From Lethocerus indicus (taxonomy: Eukaryota > Arthropoda > Insecta > Hemiptera > Belostomatidae): DNA of 64,000 bases. The position numbers and the translations under genes are program-made. This document shows positions 49,835 through 63,215 of the stretch, piece by piece (within the stretch, counting starts at the first letter, position 1; each line of letters opens with the position of its first letter). Below the pieces are notes generated by a model. The model saw only the letters and a program-made list of their open reading frames with translations. It searched no databases and had not been told where the DNA came from. The DNA is taken from NCBI GenBank assembly GCA_019843655.1, contig JACDQD010000007.1, positions 21,408,365-21,472,364 of the forward strand, given 5' to 3'.

Positions 49835-52800
49835 CAGCCCTCTACCTATGTAAAACGCCCGCGCTCAGATAAGAGATAAACATCGGGAGTACATCCCCGG
49901 CTACATTTTCCCACAATTCGGGCTGCCCAACTGGCTCCGTGTTGTGCCAGGATTCCGCGCCGGATTTTATGGCCCACGGCCTCTGCAGCTAAACTTCTCC
50001 TCTTTTTTGCAGCGAACGGAGTTTTAAACTTACTGCAGTCATGATGGGGGCCGCCCCCATCTCGACACTGAATTTCTTTTAAGTCCGCCGGCTTTCATCT
50101 TGGACTCGGACTTGGAGCGGTAGCAAAGTAGGTTGTCCCGCTATCAGATTTTACAAGACCATTCCACAATAGTAGTAATACGTTAATAAACGTTTTCAAC
50201 CTTTCTGTACCTCCGCCCTCGTTTGTAAGTAAACTATTGGGCTTCTTGTTCAGCTGAAATTGGTCGCCGATTTGACTTTTTTGTTTAATTGCAATCAAAA
50301 ATAATATTTCGGTAACAGCTGCGCCTCCCTAGGCGCCTCACAGGTTAGGAATGACGTTTTTGCAAATGAAATAAAATTATTTGTTTTAACTTTTCTGAGA
50401 ACATTGTAATGTTGGTTTTTATTTGCCTGTTGGGAAAGTATATCAAAGGTGTGATTCTTACCAACCTTGTTTTCAGTCCATTGGTCTCCACGAATTGCCA
50501 TCGTCATTACCTAAAAACAGGAGTTAATTTCATAGCTTGCCGTTGGTCGCATTTAAAATCTCAAATATAACATTCTTCGTACGGTAGGATTGCACACATT
50601 ATTTCATGTGCACTCCCAGAAATCGAGTAATTTTCGTACCACCGATAATTAAGGGGAACTCAATCTCTTTGAAATTCTTAAAGGTAGGCCGTACGAGACG
50701 ACGGTTTGACTGGAAAGGTAGGCTGGGCTCCTTACCATTTCAAATGTCAAGAGGGATCAGGGTAGATCGCTCTTGAATAATTGTTTGGAAGGAAGGCTTC
50801 CACGTAGCGGATAGATACCCGGCCACCGACGGAATACTCTATTCGGGGGACCGATGATGATGCAACCGAGGATTTGATTAAATATTGATAAGGCAGGAGG
50901 AGGCCAGAAAATGTTGGTTCTTTCCTAGTTGTTGACTAAAATTCGTCGAATTCCTCGGCACTAACGTCGGCGAAATATTAAGCGGGCTGCGACTTTGATT
51001 GACTCGATCGTCAATAAATTACATGATCATTTTTTCTTTTGAACCTTCCTGAAAACTATCCGCCTTCATATTTCGCAAATCTCCTCTAAAATAAGTAAAC
51101 CCGCGGTGATATCTTCATTTAGAAACCTGCAAACGAGCGTATCTAATACTTTTTAGTACGCAATAAGGGATACATTCATTGGAATTATCACTGATATCGA
51201 GCTCATTAATGAAATTTGCTATCAAATTTACAAGGCGGCCTAATGAGAGTAGCATTTGTAATATAGCCGCTATTATTAGTTGCCAATTTGTCTCAGAAAA
51301 CTTCCATTGACCCGAGACTAAGACCCTAACACCGATTTATAAGGACGTTTTACATTTTCGTTAGTCAGTCAACTTCCATACGCTCGAACCTCCCGGGCGC
51401 TACTGTGCTCATTGAGGCGAAATAATATTAATTCGCGATTTTTCGAAAAGCCGAGACTGCATGCAACGCTCGGTGCATACAGAGAGTGAGAAGTTAGAGC
51501 GGGGTACAAATAGAGCGTTAATGTTGCCAAGTGAGATTGGTTCTTTGTTCTGCCCCCAGAACAGGAATTGGTTCAGTTGGAAGTTCCCAAGGCTCATTTG
51601 CATTTATTATGAACCCGATCCGCGGGCCAAACCCAGAGCGGACGGAGGAGGCCACTACGAGCAGTCTCCGCTGCTCGTTTTTAAGTATTACACGTGTGCA
51701 CTCACCCCCTCTCGGTCTAGTGACCTTGTCCAACCCTAATGAATTATTAATTGGCTCAGCGCGGGCATCTCCACTTCCCTCCGCTCTCGGCCGCCCGGCG
51801 GCTTATTAATACGCTCGTATAACGTAATTAAGCGTTGGGCGGGGACGCCGGGAATTAAAAATACTATTGAACGTCGATCGGGTCACGAGGCGGCCTAGGA
51901 TTAGACCGAGTCTGAGTCATATTTGAGCCCGGTCATAACAACACCTTCGGGATCTGTCGTGACCGCCGTTCATTGAGAACTCCGCACTCACCTCCGAGCG
52001 TTGAACAACGCGGAATAACAGATAGCATTATTGCTTTTAATAGATCGGTCCTTTAATAATTCCGTTTTTAACTACCTTTTGTGTACAATTGTCTGGTGAA
52101 TACGGTACGTTACTGGTGCAAATTTAAATATTCCGTAAAGAAAACCAAAATAACGACCGAAATAGAAATTAATCAATTTCGCCAACTTAGTAAATTGAAA
52201 GCAGATAGAGCTGAAATAGACATTGGCCATTCGAATTCGAGGCTAATTCGTAACCTGAAGTTTCTGAATAATTTAATGAAAATAAACGTATATGAATGAA
52301 TATGTCTCAAAATGGTTACCTATAGATTACGAAATATTTGAGGTGGGTAACAACTCTGTCCCAATGAGGAACGTATTGAGCTACGAATTTTAGATAGGAT
52401 AACAGCTAATATTTCTACCCGTGATGGGGCATAGAACGTTCGGAAGGATGAAATATATTCCATACGATGAATATATTTTTGAGTATAGATTTTTAAATGA
52501 GATTTTCTGTCCCAACTGTGAGAAGAAAATTCAATAAAGTTAGGTTATTCCTTTCGAGAAACAGGCAGTTTTGAGAGCTAAAATTTCCGATTTTTTAGAG
52601 TAAAATACCAAAAAGAGTATTTAATTAATTGTCTGTCTCCACTCGCTAGTTTGTGACAGGCTTCCGCTCTTTGTAATTTTCAGTAGTCTGATGAGTATTT
52701 AAAAAATAAATAAATTTGATTTTTTTGATCTTACGCGTGCCCTAGCTTTTATTTCCATGTGCCTATCGCTAGACTATTATTTGAGATTGTAGACAAAATA

Positions 52801-55800
52801 GTTTCACGATTAAAAAGGATAATATGGTATTTTTCGTATTAATGGATTAAAACGGTCTGAAAACCTTTTACAATGTATTCTCTGTTTTCAGGATAACTCA
52901 CTGCATTGTGTTAATGTTTCCCTATTCATTTTAATTACACCGAGCATTAATTTAATCTCCTCGGACGCTAATTTGTATAAATTTGTCCGGATTCTAATTA
53001 TCACAGACATAAAAAAAAATCCCACGTAGTCATTATTGCAAATGTGTCGGGCTCGTTCCAAATGCAAGTCATCGCTGAGAAAAATCAAGCATTTAAATTA
53101 ACACAGAACGGTAAGTCGATCAACGGCCCATGTCTAAACGAAGCACGTCGGCCCATTAGAACCGTCGGCGGTGGCTCATCGGCCGTAGAGGAAGGCCTAC
53201 CCTAATAAGTGGAACACACGTGTGTACTAACTGCAAGAGGGCGTCGATAATTTTTCCAACTCCTCCTCCGGGCACCGTGTTGTGTCTCTAATTGTTGAAA
53301 CAAAGCAGATGTTAACAGTCTCACTTTGGCAACAGTCCGCCACACATTAACCTTGGATAATCGGACTGGTACAGTCAACATACTGTGTACCTTCTAACAA
53401 ACTCGCCCGGATTATTCAAGTCGAATGGAAATACCCCGGGAGTCGCTTCCTACTCGAGATTTCCCCTTTCCAGAAGAGCGGATGGCATTTTAATCAGACT
53501 GGTGTAATTTTTGAAAAAAAAAATTGTTTACGTAACGAGGGGTAAGGAATGGAAAATACCCAAGAAATAAAAATTAACGAATTCTGAATATATAAAAACT
53601 ATCGTATGAAACGCTTCATTAGTAACACGTTTAAAAGATACAATTCAATATTCGAATCCATAAAACTACACACGAATCATCCCCATATAAATAGCTGAAG
53701 ATGGTTCGGAAAATAATAATTTACAATTTTATAATTCCTAGGATAATGTAATACACTTTGATAACAAAAGATGTTTAATGCACCTATTCTATTTTCTGAC
53801 TCCACATACCTCTTACCTAAAGCTAAAAAAATTTATAATTTTATCTTATTACCATTATAATTTTATATTCTGGGTTTTGAGACGAATTAAATTAAAAAGA
53901 AATCAATATGCAAAGGAAACGAATTTCCTTACTTGTTAACTGAATATAAATTGCTTAAATATAAATGTATTTAATATTTGTCTACAATGTTATTTATCGT
54001 ATTAAATTTTATATCTAAACTCCTATTATACAGCTAGACATTTTTCCTTAATAGTTTTCATCTAGCAAAATGCGTCGGTTCTCCTATTTATAAATATAAA
54101 TATAAAATGTTAAATAAAAATAAAGTTATTTAACAAAATAAAATAAAGAAAACTGATTCTGAGTAGCAACGGATTATGCGTCAGGAAGGTATACTAAACC
54201 CTCAATGACTGGATTCCTCAAGTCCAGACGTCGACAAAATGCCTACTAGTAGGAATTGAATAAACTAATAATACCACACAATATAATATTGAAAATATAT
54301 CATTATCACAAACATATATCTCTCAAAATATTGATAGAATATTTTATAGAAAATAATAAACAGTTGCTGTAGAAGAAGTAAGACGTTGACTATTTGGACA
54401 AAAATTCACAGAGATTTCTCAAAACTAAAATGTTATTAATAATTACGTTGTAGTTATAATTTTGGTTTCCGTTTAAAATCTCCATAAGATTCTATGTAAT
54501 CTTCATAATACGATTTTGGATTCGAATAATTTAGCGTTAATTCTATCTTTTATACTGATAAAATCTCTAGATTCCTTCTTGACAGAATTCAGTTGTTTCA
54601 AGAACTTTGTAACTATTAAATGGCTATATTATATAATTTATTACAAAAACGTAAAATTATTACCCGGATTTATAAAATATTTACGATTTATTAATTTTCT
54701 ATTTCTGGACTCACTGGACGCACAATAACTATACGGTGAATATAAGGAATTAAGCACTTGTATAAAACACTTTTTTTAGAATTACCCGTTTTGACGGACG
54801 GCCAGAGAATGGATGAGAAACAAAACCAAAAATGAGGACTTGCAGTTGTGAATATTTTTATTGGGAAAGAAGATGAATACACAAAGAGGCGGAACGATTG
54901 TCCTTCTACTCTCGGGAAAACACCCATTGGCAAGGGAAATAAAAGACATTAAGGAAATTCCTCACTATGTCCAGTGTCAACACTGATGAAACACAATGTC
55001 CTAAGGTTGGGTCCGTTCATCCACCAAGGTCTATCATGAATTAATTCAAACGTTTATGAAAATTATTTCTTTTTTAAGTTCGAAGTTCGGTATCGACTTT
55101 TTCAAGTGAAAAAAAATCACCATTTTCTTTTCGTGTAAAACGCTGAGGGAATTTTAATATACACTTTTTCAAACGTGGGCATCTTAGAGTTGTGAAAAAT
55201 GTCCAAAAATCCAAAAATAAATAGCGTACTTCTCTCCATTATAAATAAATTATAAGTGATAATTTATTGTTTATATATAAATATCCTTTGATAACGTTTG
55301 TAATGTAATAGTCAATCCCATACCGAAAATTAATTATAATAATTCGATATAATAAATGTTGCGAAAACCGCGGGTATTAACCCGACAATTCATAAGTAGG
55401 CAGTAATCTGTCACTGCAATTGGTAAAAGTTTCAATTGAAAATTCTTGAACACTATGTCAGTTTGAAAAAACTGTAAGATCGGGATCGCGGCTACACCAG
55501 ATGAATGTTACAAGAGTTCGCGTACTATCAAGATCTATGTCATATAAATAAAATACTTCGCAAGTACTGAAGTTCGAGTTCAGTACATGTAGATGTGAGT
55601 GATGTCTTCTTCATAGGAGAACACTATACAAACACAGTTAAGGTATCATTTTGTAAAATTAAATCGGTAGGCGCAGGTTCCGAAAATGTAAATTTCATTT
55701 GTAATTTAATTTAGATTAGTTCAATATAGCGCTACTGACGGGGCTATTATCTTATTGAGGGCAGCTTTTGTTGGCATCGGATGAAACTGTCTTCTGCATT

Positions 55801-56803
55801 CCGGATTTATTCGAGATCCATTAGTTGCCAAACGTCAATGAAATATTGGCCCAACGTCAGGGATCGAACCCTGGACCAGTAACTTATTACCATTTATTAT
55901 ACCTGCCTATTATTTCCACGAATAATAGAGTCCTGTCGAACATCTATTTCGAAATAATTATTTCAAATTCAACGGCGATGAATAACATTTTCAAACACAA
56001 TTTTCAAATGAATGAACCCGATGCCGATCGGGATTTTACTGTATTTTAGAGATGAATATTAAAGCAGGGGTTGGCAAGCCGGCGGTAGTTCGCGGGGATA
56101 TTTTTATTATATGTCAATTGAATATTAAAACCTGCATACTTACATTTTAAAGTTTTTTCTTCTTTCATTGAATACAATAAATGTTTCAAATAACCTCCAT
56201 TCTATCTTTGTTAGCTCACCGTATATTTCCATATTTTGAGAGTAGCTCTTTCTAGGGTCGGAGAGTGCGCCCTGTTCTATAGAATTCTAACCACTGAGAT
56301 CGATCTACTATTTATTACACTATTTACCGTACGTTAATTTATACTTTTCAACCATCAGAGATTCTAATAACAGAGCTACATGAAACGGATATATTTATTT
56401 CTTTCGCCTTATTATTTATAGCTCATTAATCTATAAACACTTTGTTATCAACTGATTATACCCGTTTATTATATCCACGAGTCTAGATTGTTATCTCATT
56501 TCAAAGTAATGGACCGAATATTGCTCCCGTTTTACTTTTACTAGTGGGAGTGGTAATTTCTGGTGGGTAAGAGAGTGCGGGCGCGTAGCCGAGAGCCGAG
56601 GGGTTAAACTGGGTAAAAAATGACGCAACTGTGAGAGAATCCGCGATTGTCCGGGGTCCGGGGCGTGTGTGTATGTGCGGTCTATAAGATGGGCAGGTGT
56701 TCCCAGATCACGTGTGAGAAGATGTCGCCGCGTGAATGTCTAACTAGCGGGCGGCGAGCCCCGGGTGGGGGTGTGGGCGGGCGGACGCCCCCCGCCGGCC
56801 TCT
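49835..56803. other. Spacer upstream of gene F, no supported gene
   Basis: GC-rich islands at 49.85-50.05, 50.7-50.9, 51.4-52.0 and 53.1-53.5 kb lie in AT-rich DNA; 53.5-56.5 kb is strongly AT-rich and empty. A 49-base minus-strand block at 50510-50462 (VMTMAIRGDQWTENKV) has usable splice sites on both sides and could be a small exon. A B-box-like GGGATCGAACCC at about 55.86 kb may be a SINE remnant. From 56.55 kb the sequence is GC-rich promoter DNA with an E-box CACGTG at 56709. Confidence 0.4.
51596..51603 (-). promoter_or_regulatory. POU octamer motif (inverted)
   Basis: ATTTGCAT, the reverse of ATGCAAAT, is directly followed by TTATTATGA (CATTTGCATTTATTATGA), a homeodomain-type AT site, in a GC-rich island. 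Confidence 0.25.
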
Positions 56804-56809
56804 TATAAG
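56804..56809 (+). promoter_or_regulatory. TATA box of gene F
   Basis: TATAAG in a very GC-rich context, 112 bases before the gene F ATG. It places a start of transcription near TCCAGACAACC (about 56828-56835). Confidence 0.6.
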
Positions 56810-56915
56810 AACCCCGCTGGCCCGTCCAGACAACCACACTCCACCACTCGTTCCAACCCCGAGAACTACCCGAGAACGCTCTAGTAGATACTCAGAGGCA
56901 CTCATCGCTCCGACA

Positions 56916-59732
56916 ATGGTTTCCGCATTGCCCCTATTTGCCTCTTTCGTTTGGGCCGGACTCGTCTCTGCCGCCACCATACCGAGATCAGGTAACTATG
57001 CGCCGCGACCGACTCTAAGCTTAAAGGGAAACATTCTATTTCCTTTTTTTACCTCGGACTTTTAGCCGTATTCAGTGATGACATTTCTGAGCCGTCGTGG
57101 ATATAAAAATTCGAATTGTTACGTGTAATATTATTCGGTTAAATGGACCTTTAGAGTGCGGTACCGACGACAGTCGTTTTCAACCCCCTAGAAACGTTTT
57201 GTACCGGACAATTACGATGCTTATAAACACGCTACATGTTCTTTGACCCGTGGTTTGCTAATCAGTTTAAATTGACCGCCGTGGGTGAGTAACCAGATTT
57301 GATCTAATCCCTCTGGACCAGGGTGGATATTAACACCCGATACACCATTTCTCTTCGCATTCCTCCCATTTGAATGCATTTCTACTTTCGACGAATCGAC
57401 GTAAAGAATTTAGTATTTTTCCGGGGCCAGGGGCGGGTTTGTAAAATATGGCCCGGCTTCACACTATTAAGAGTTATTGAGTAATTTTTGCGCGGGTGGG
57501 AATATATGGAAGTCAGATAAGAAACGCGGTCAGAGAAAAGAATATCATTAGCCATACATTTTATATTCTGAATTCACAAAAAAAAATTTCGAAATAAACT
57601 TTTCTTCCTTCAAGTAGAACGCTTGAATATGAAACTTTCAAGCGAAACCGAAATTTAAATTTCCCACCCCACCACTCAAATATTTCATTCGGAAATAAAT
57701 ACCGACATTCAAACTGAAAATTGTATTGCTAATTGGTCGTCTGTAAATTTCCAGATGACGGAGTGGTCCTTTTTAAGGAAAATGACGGATGGGATAGCGC
57801 ATACGAGCAAATGGCCAGAGGTATGTAGGCTAAAATTGAAACCAGAAGTCGCGATTTGGAAAATTACAATGGAATTCCGCAAGCCATTAATTAGCAAATA
57901 AATCGATTATTCATTTTGCAAAATTTAAGTAACAACTTCGGATAGTTATAAATACACTGTAATTCACCCGTAATTTCTCCGCCAAAATTTGCTATAGTTG
58001 TCGATACTATTTTGGACACTTCATCGAACGAAATTGAAACGCTAACAATTCTGTTCTATAACATACCCGAAATTAAAAACTAATAGACAATTCAATTAAG
58101 AAACTGAAATTCAATGGGGTGATTTAAAAATAATAGTCGTTCGTATTTAAAAAATACGAATTGGCGCTCTTCAAATTGGGATATACATAACTCAGACAAC
58201 ACGGTCCAAGGAGCAAGATTATAGTCCTATTTATTTCTATTATATTTTGCTTATTTTGAATTTACACAGATTAGACGCCCGTTACAACGCGAATACGAGC
58301 ATGAGCAATTACACGGCTCCGTCATCTTAGTCCGTCTGACATATTCCACTCGCGAGATACATCGCGGTCCCGTATTCGCCTCACGTAATAAATCGGGATG
58401 TCGGCCCGCGGAGTTATAAGGTCGAGCAGCTGTGCGTCGTTTCCGCAATTCCTCTCGAATAAATTCCATCACTAATTTACACGCGGCCACTCTCGCCCGA
58501 ATCGACAACCGCCACTATTACACCGAAGATGTTATATTTTGTGGGGACGAGATATACGAAAGAAGATAAAATAAGTATAGCGGTGGTGCCGGTAAAATAT
58601 ATAACGATGTAAGGGTAATGAAATTTGTGCAGGCGGCGGTGGGGGAGCGGCTATGATGTGGAGCGGTTGGGGCCCCAGCGGTATGACGGCGTTCACCAGC
58701 TCTGGCGGTGGGGCCGGTAGCCTGGCGGGAGGGATCGGAGCCGGCGGCGACCTGGTCCCGCCACAGGCCCAGGAAGCGCCCAACGGCGCCGGGCCCGCCC
58801 CGGCACCCGCCGCTCCAGCACCCGACCAGGAGAGGGGACCCAGGAGCGGAGTTGTCCCTCCTCAGGACGCACCCAACGGAAACGGTAATGGGAACGGAAG
58901 GAACGGCAACGGTCTCGCCGGGACCAACGGCCAGGATCACGCCCCCGCAGACAGGTCCTACGGCAACGGCAACGGCCACGGCAACGGCAACGGCAACGGC
59001 CATCATCAGCCAGGTAACGGAGGTATGACAGGACGAAGTAATCGTTGATATATTCCCAGATCGATTCGCTCGGGTATAATGTCGAGTATTTTAAATCCTC
59101 GCATACCTTCGCAATAATAAAAGTAATACGAATCGAGTGCAATAAAAGGACCGAGATAATGTGTATTCGCACCGTTAGATTGCGGAAAATCCTTTTTTCC
59201 GAGTCCTCGATTACGTATTCCAAGATGTGCCCATTTCGCGATTACACATACGATCCGCTCGTGTACCACGCCGAGTATTTTCAAATCGTGCAAAAAGAAA
59301 GCTACTCCAAGTTCATCGGAGAGTGTGGCACTAGTTTCGGCACTTACCCGTATCCCATATATTTTTCTGTTGGCAGGAAGCAACGCCAACGCCTCTTTTA
59401 ACGCTTGGTTCCCGATAGTGCTGGGACTGTTCCCCGGCAGCCAGGGCGGTCTGGGCGGTCTGGGAGGCCAGGGCGAAGGACAAGCCGGCGCCGGTGGCCA
59501 GGGAGGATTCGGCGGCGGTTACCCCCCAGTGGCGGCGGTCGCCAACAGCATCAGCCACGGCTCGCACGGCGTCGCCTCCAGCCACGCGGTCGCTTACGGC
59601 GCCCAGCCCCAGTACAACCACCGGCCCCACCAGGGCCAGAGCCAGGGCCCCCCCGCCAACAGGTACTACGGCGGCCCCGAGCCACAGACCTCCAACGGCA
59701 ACGGCAACGGCAACCACGCTCCCCAGAAGTAG
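56916..59732 (+). CDS. Gene F: secreted Gly/Ala/Pro and Asn-Gly-rich protein
   Basis: Seen: exons 56916-56991, 57755-57820, 58633-59013 and 59377-59732, all joined in phase 1, giving 292 residues. Exon 1 is the signal peptide MVSALPLFASFVWAGLVSAA plus TIPRSG. Exon 2 is a short acidic piece (DDGVVLFKENDGWDSAYEQM). Exon 3 has GGGGAAMMWSGWGPSGM, an Ala/Pro segment (PAPAPAAPAP) and Asn-Gly runs (NGNGNGNG, GNGHGNGNGNGHHQ). Exon 4 starts SNANASFNAWFPIVLGLFPG, a hydrophobic block, then Gly/Gln repeats, Ser/His (SHGSHGVASSHAVAYG), and ends SNGNGNGNHAPQK. A second donor nine bases downstream of exon 3 (GGAG|GTATGA) keeps the frame. Inferred: an extracellular matrix-like or cuticle/secretion protein. 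The NANA and GNGN runs recall gene B. The family was not recognised. Confidence 0.87.
58873..59007 (+). repeat. Asn-Gly (AACGGC) codon repeats in gene F
   Basis: Two blocks of AACGGC/AACGGN hexamers encode NG runs; a third short run lies at the end of the coding sequence (59693-59715). Confidence 0.85.
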
Positions 59733-59985
59733 TCGGCCGCTCACCCGCCAGTTTCCTCCAGACGACACTGCCCACTATTTTCCCTCTTTCCCCTATGAAC
59801 AGAAACTTCCTTAGGATCTTCTCGGATTGGACTCGCCATACTAATGTATACGTTTATTTAATAACGGTCGGTTTCTATCCGTTGTAAATGTACTTCGTTC
59901 TTCGAATTTATTATATTGTATACTACCTTGTATGGTAGGTCTAATCTCTATTAGTAGGTTATATTTTAAGGAACTATGTGATGAT

Positions 59986-59991
59986 AATAAA
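59986..59991 (+). terminator. Poly(A) signal of gene F
   Basis: AATAAA about 250 bases after the stop, followed by TA-rich sequence. Confidence 0.6.
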
Positions 59992-62900
59992 GTATATATA
60001 AATAAATAAATATATATATTAATGACATAAAATGTGCTCGTCTCTTTCGTTTACATCCGCCCTTGCACCCTGTAACCGATTTATCAGTTTTAAAGCAAGC
60101 TCGATCGACAGCCTAAAGGAGGCTCGGGCAGTCCGCCACCGAAGACGGAAATATGTGCCTAATACAACGTCCGATACATCACCAAATACATTGTCCTAAA
60201 ACTTGCAAATCAGCAAATACAAAAAATGAATTGATAAAAATTATAATAAAAGGAGTACCTCTTCGGAGGTACGAAACGACATCCAGCTCAAATTGGCCGT
60301 CCACATAATTAATACAGAAAACATTGCACACACCACTATAAGTAGTTGAAATACTGAAACAATTAATAAATAATAATGCGACTTGAAGGGATATCACCCA
60401 AAATAAACGAAAAAGAAACAACAACAAAATGTAAAATAAACATCATATATGTCAGTCTATGTAGCGGAGATGTAAATCTGATGTAAATAAATGTAAATTT
60501 TCGAATTCTAAAATTATTCTATGGACTGTTATGGAAGGGGGGGGAGGGAGCGGGAGGCGTGATTCCCCGGCCCCGTCCTTTGCCGGCCGTGTCCTTGCCA
60601 GAGAGGGCAGTTGGCCGGCAATTAGCTGTGCAGATAAGATTTCAGGCTTCGTTCCTCCGACTTGCGACAGTTTCTCCTCCAACTTCCCCCAACACTATGA
60701 ATCACGGATTCCCCCCCACCCATCTGCCCTATAGAACAGAGGACTCAAATAATTTGTGGGAATGCTCTCACGTTGAAATGAAACATTTGACATTCGCAGT
60801 CCATTATGTTATACCATACCAAACTAACTCAAAACATTATAAACTCGCTTTTAGAAATTGTAAACCGATTCTATTTGAACTTCCTACAATTGATTTGTCA
60901 GTAAATACTTTACCAAAACGACGTAGAAATAGTAGCTGTGTGAATAATAATTAGCTACACTTTTCATTTGACAGAAATACAAAATTAGGCCATTATATAT
61001 TGGACCATCTCCTGGTCATGCGATCTTTATCCATTTATTATTCTTGAATTATATATTATTCAGAGTTCTTTACAATTAAAAATATCTGCAGTAAATGTGG
61101 AACGGTCGGTTCCACATGTAGCCACATAAACGCGGTGTCCGTATATATGAAATTTCAGTAATAAAAAGGGTTAATAATCCAAAGATTTTGTTCGAGGATG
61201 TTACAATAATAAAAACCACGGGATGTTTAACATACAGACACGGTTGAATAGTTTCCATCAGCGTTAATATGATTATGTACTTGTCATCCCTTAAGCTGAT
61301 CGTACGAAATGAAATTAAAACTCGTAGTTTAATGATAATACTGAGAACTATTAACGAATGGCCCTGCAATACTAAACAAACAATCGACGCAGAAATTCTC
61401 GGGACTGTCATTTATTTGCAACAACTCACACTGAGCCGGTTTCTTCGTCCTCCGCCAGAAAATCAATGACAATAGGCGGAGGAAATTTTGAATTAACTTC
61501 CCTCTTGTTCCGTCACCCTCACTTGAGGCCACTCTCCGTACACAACGTTCATTTGCCGTCGATATCGATCGTTTCCGCAGGAAATTAGTCCCACAAGAAC
61601 AATACAAAAGACAAATTCATTAGCTAGAAACAGAACGGGGGGCCCGCTTATCTGTTAATGGGATGCATTTGTAATAACGTCTATCGAAACCCGATTCACC
61701 GCTGATTTCGTGCGTTCACGCACGCGACACCTGCTGTCGCTTCACTGGTCTGGAAGTAGACCAAAATTTCAGATTAGACTAAAATAAAAAAAAAAGATTT
61801 ATTTATCGGATGATGCTTTGTTCAAACAATATGCGTGTTTAATTAATATAAAAAGTGTAGCTCATTAGTTTCACCTGTTTTGTGGTCTGCGAGAGGTTGG
61901 AATTCCGTAGATTTTTTGTATTTCTGTCTCCTCCTTGGATGTTGTTTGTCTTGTTGCCGTGTTTGACACACGACAAACTGACAACCACCACAGTACAAGT
62001 GACAGTGCAGTGAGGATGCCCGAAAAACATCCAAAGTACCAAAAGTAACCAACCGCTACTGAACATGGCGAGCAGCCGAAACCGGTCTAGCTAAAGACCA
62101 AATCGGCGAGAGGAGACAGAAATACAAAAAAATCTAAGGAATGAAGCCCATTATTTCAGCTTAATTTGTTTTGAATTATTACAGCAAATGATCAGCTCAG
62201 GGTGTTTCCCGGACAGGGGGATTCCTTTCTGACGAAGACCACTCAACGGCCCCCTGCAATTATTTCCCAGCCGGAAACTGGCGGCCGCAATTCAGTAATA
62301 CGCCTAAATGAAATTCAGAAAAACCTCATCCGTTTCTAATTAGGATACCCAGGGGAAAACATTGAAATTACATTGCCCGAAAATATAGGAATAATTTTGT
62401 TATGGCAAAGTATTCCTTGCCTTGCCCAGTAACAGGGTTTCTGCAACAAGGGGATTTTTGATCGGAAATCATCATTTTACTTTTTTCTCTATTCAAATAT
62501 TAGAAGTTTTCATAAGGTGGAGTTTCTTCGAATGCATCATTTGATTGTGTAACAATTTCATTCAACAATTACATCGTGGAACACATCGCAGTAATATAGG
62601 TAACGCTTTTAAAACTAATAACGCTCTGTACCTAATATAGTCATTTTGATGTTTCCTTTCCTCATTGTTCATGAGGAAAATGCGTATTTTCATTTATAAG
62701 CCTGTTCCATAAATGTATTCCCGTCGTTGACCAACAACAAAAAATGTAGTTCTATGAAATATTAATTGGACTGAAGCTTACAGACATTTTATACTTAAAG
62801 TTATCTCAATATAAGCAGCCTGTACACGTAGAATATTAAAAAAGAACTCAGTTTACCCATTACTGTCTACTATCTGGAGGAAAATACGACCATCGTGTTC

Positions 62901-63056
62901 AACATTTCCTCGGAAATCCCCAAGTTTTCCAAAAGCTACCCCCGCTCGAAACAATTGAGAGAGGACGTCGATAGTAATCTGAAGGCGGTAATTTCAGCCG
63001 GACCAAGCCGGGTGGGGGAATAGACACGAGAAAAATTAAGCCTGAGAGAGAAAGAC

Positions 63057-63059
<3 letters not shown>
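59992..63059. other. Spacer between genes F and G
   Basis: AT-rich with small islands at 60.5-60.7, 61.4-61.6 and 62.2-62.3 kb. A 95-base minus-strand block at 60353-60259 lies between GTTTCAG and AGAG|GTACT and is open in two frames (one reading GVCNVFCINYVDGQFELDVV); it could be an exon but has no partner. Otherwise only the repeat at 61873-62143 is recognised. Confidence 0.4.
61873..62143. mobile_element. MITE-like palindromic element, copy at 62 kb
   Basis: About 270 bases. It starts ACCTGTTTTGTGGTCTGCGA like the 4.5-kb copy. The arms TAGATTTTTTGTATTTCTGT.. and ..ACAGAAATACAAAAAAATCTA are reverse complements of each other. Its interior (GTGACAGTGCAGTG..CTACTGAACATGGCGAGCAG) is shared with the 19.8-kb copy. 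No transposase frame is present. The longest copy here, useful as a family reference. Confidence 0.6.

Positions 63060-63133
<74 letters not shown>
63060..63133. repeat. (GA)n array upstream of gene G
   Basis: About 37 uninterrupted GA units, ending 83 bases before the gene G TATA box, followed by more GA/GGGA-rich DNA. It accounts for the Ser/Leu-only minus-strand frame here. Confidence 0.95.
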
Positions 63134-63136
<3 letters not shown>

Positions 63137-63215
63137 GAATGGGGATAGGAGGACAGGAGAAGAGCGATGGCGAGAACGAGAGGGAGGGAGGGAGATCCCT
63201 CCGGAGACGGTTCCC

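Noticed and set aside
50041..50062. Short GC-rich palindrome GATGGGGGCCGCCCCCATC
   Set aside because: A single short hairpin without a T tract or flanking gene; no function can be argued.
55850..55885. tRNA-like B-box (GGGTTCGATCCC on the minus strand)
   Set aside because: No A-box or cloverleaf could be built; at most a SINE remnant.
58693..59223. Long minus-strand frames over gene F
   Set aside because: Shadows of the Gly/Asn-rich exon; Val-Ala runs arise from AACGGC repeats read backwards.
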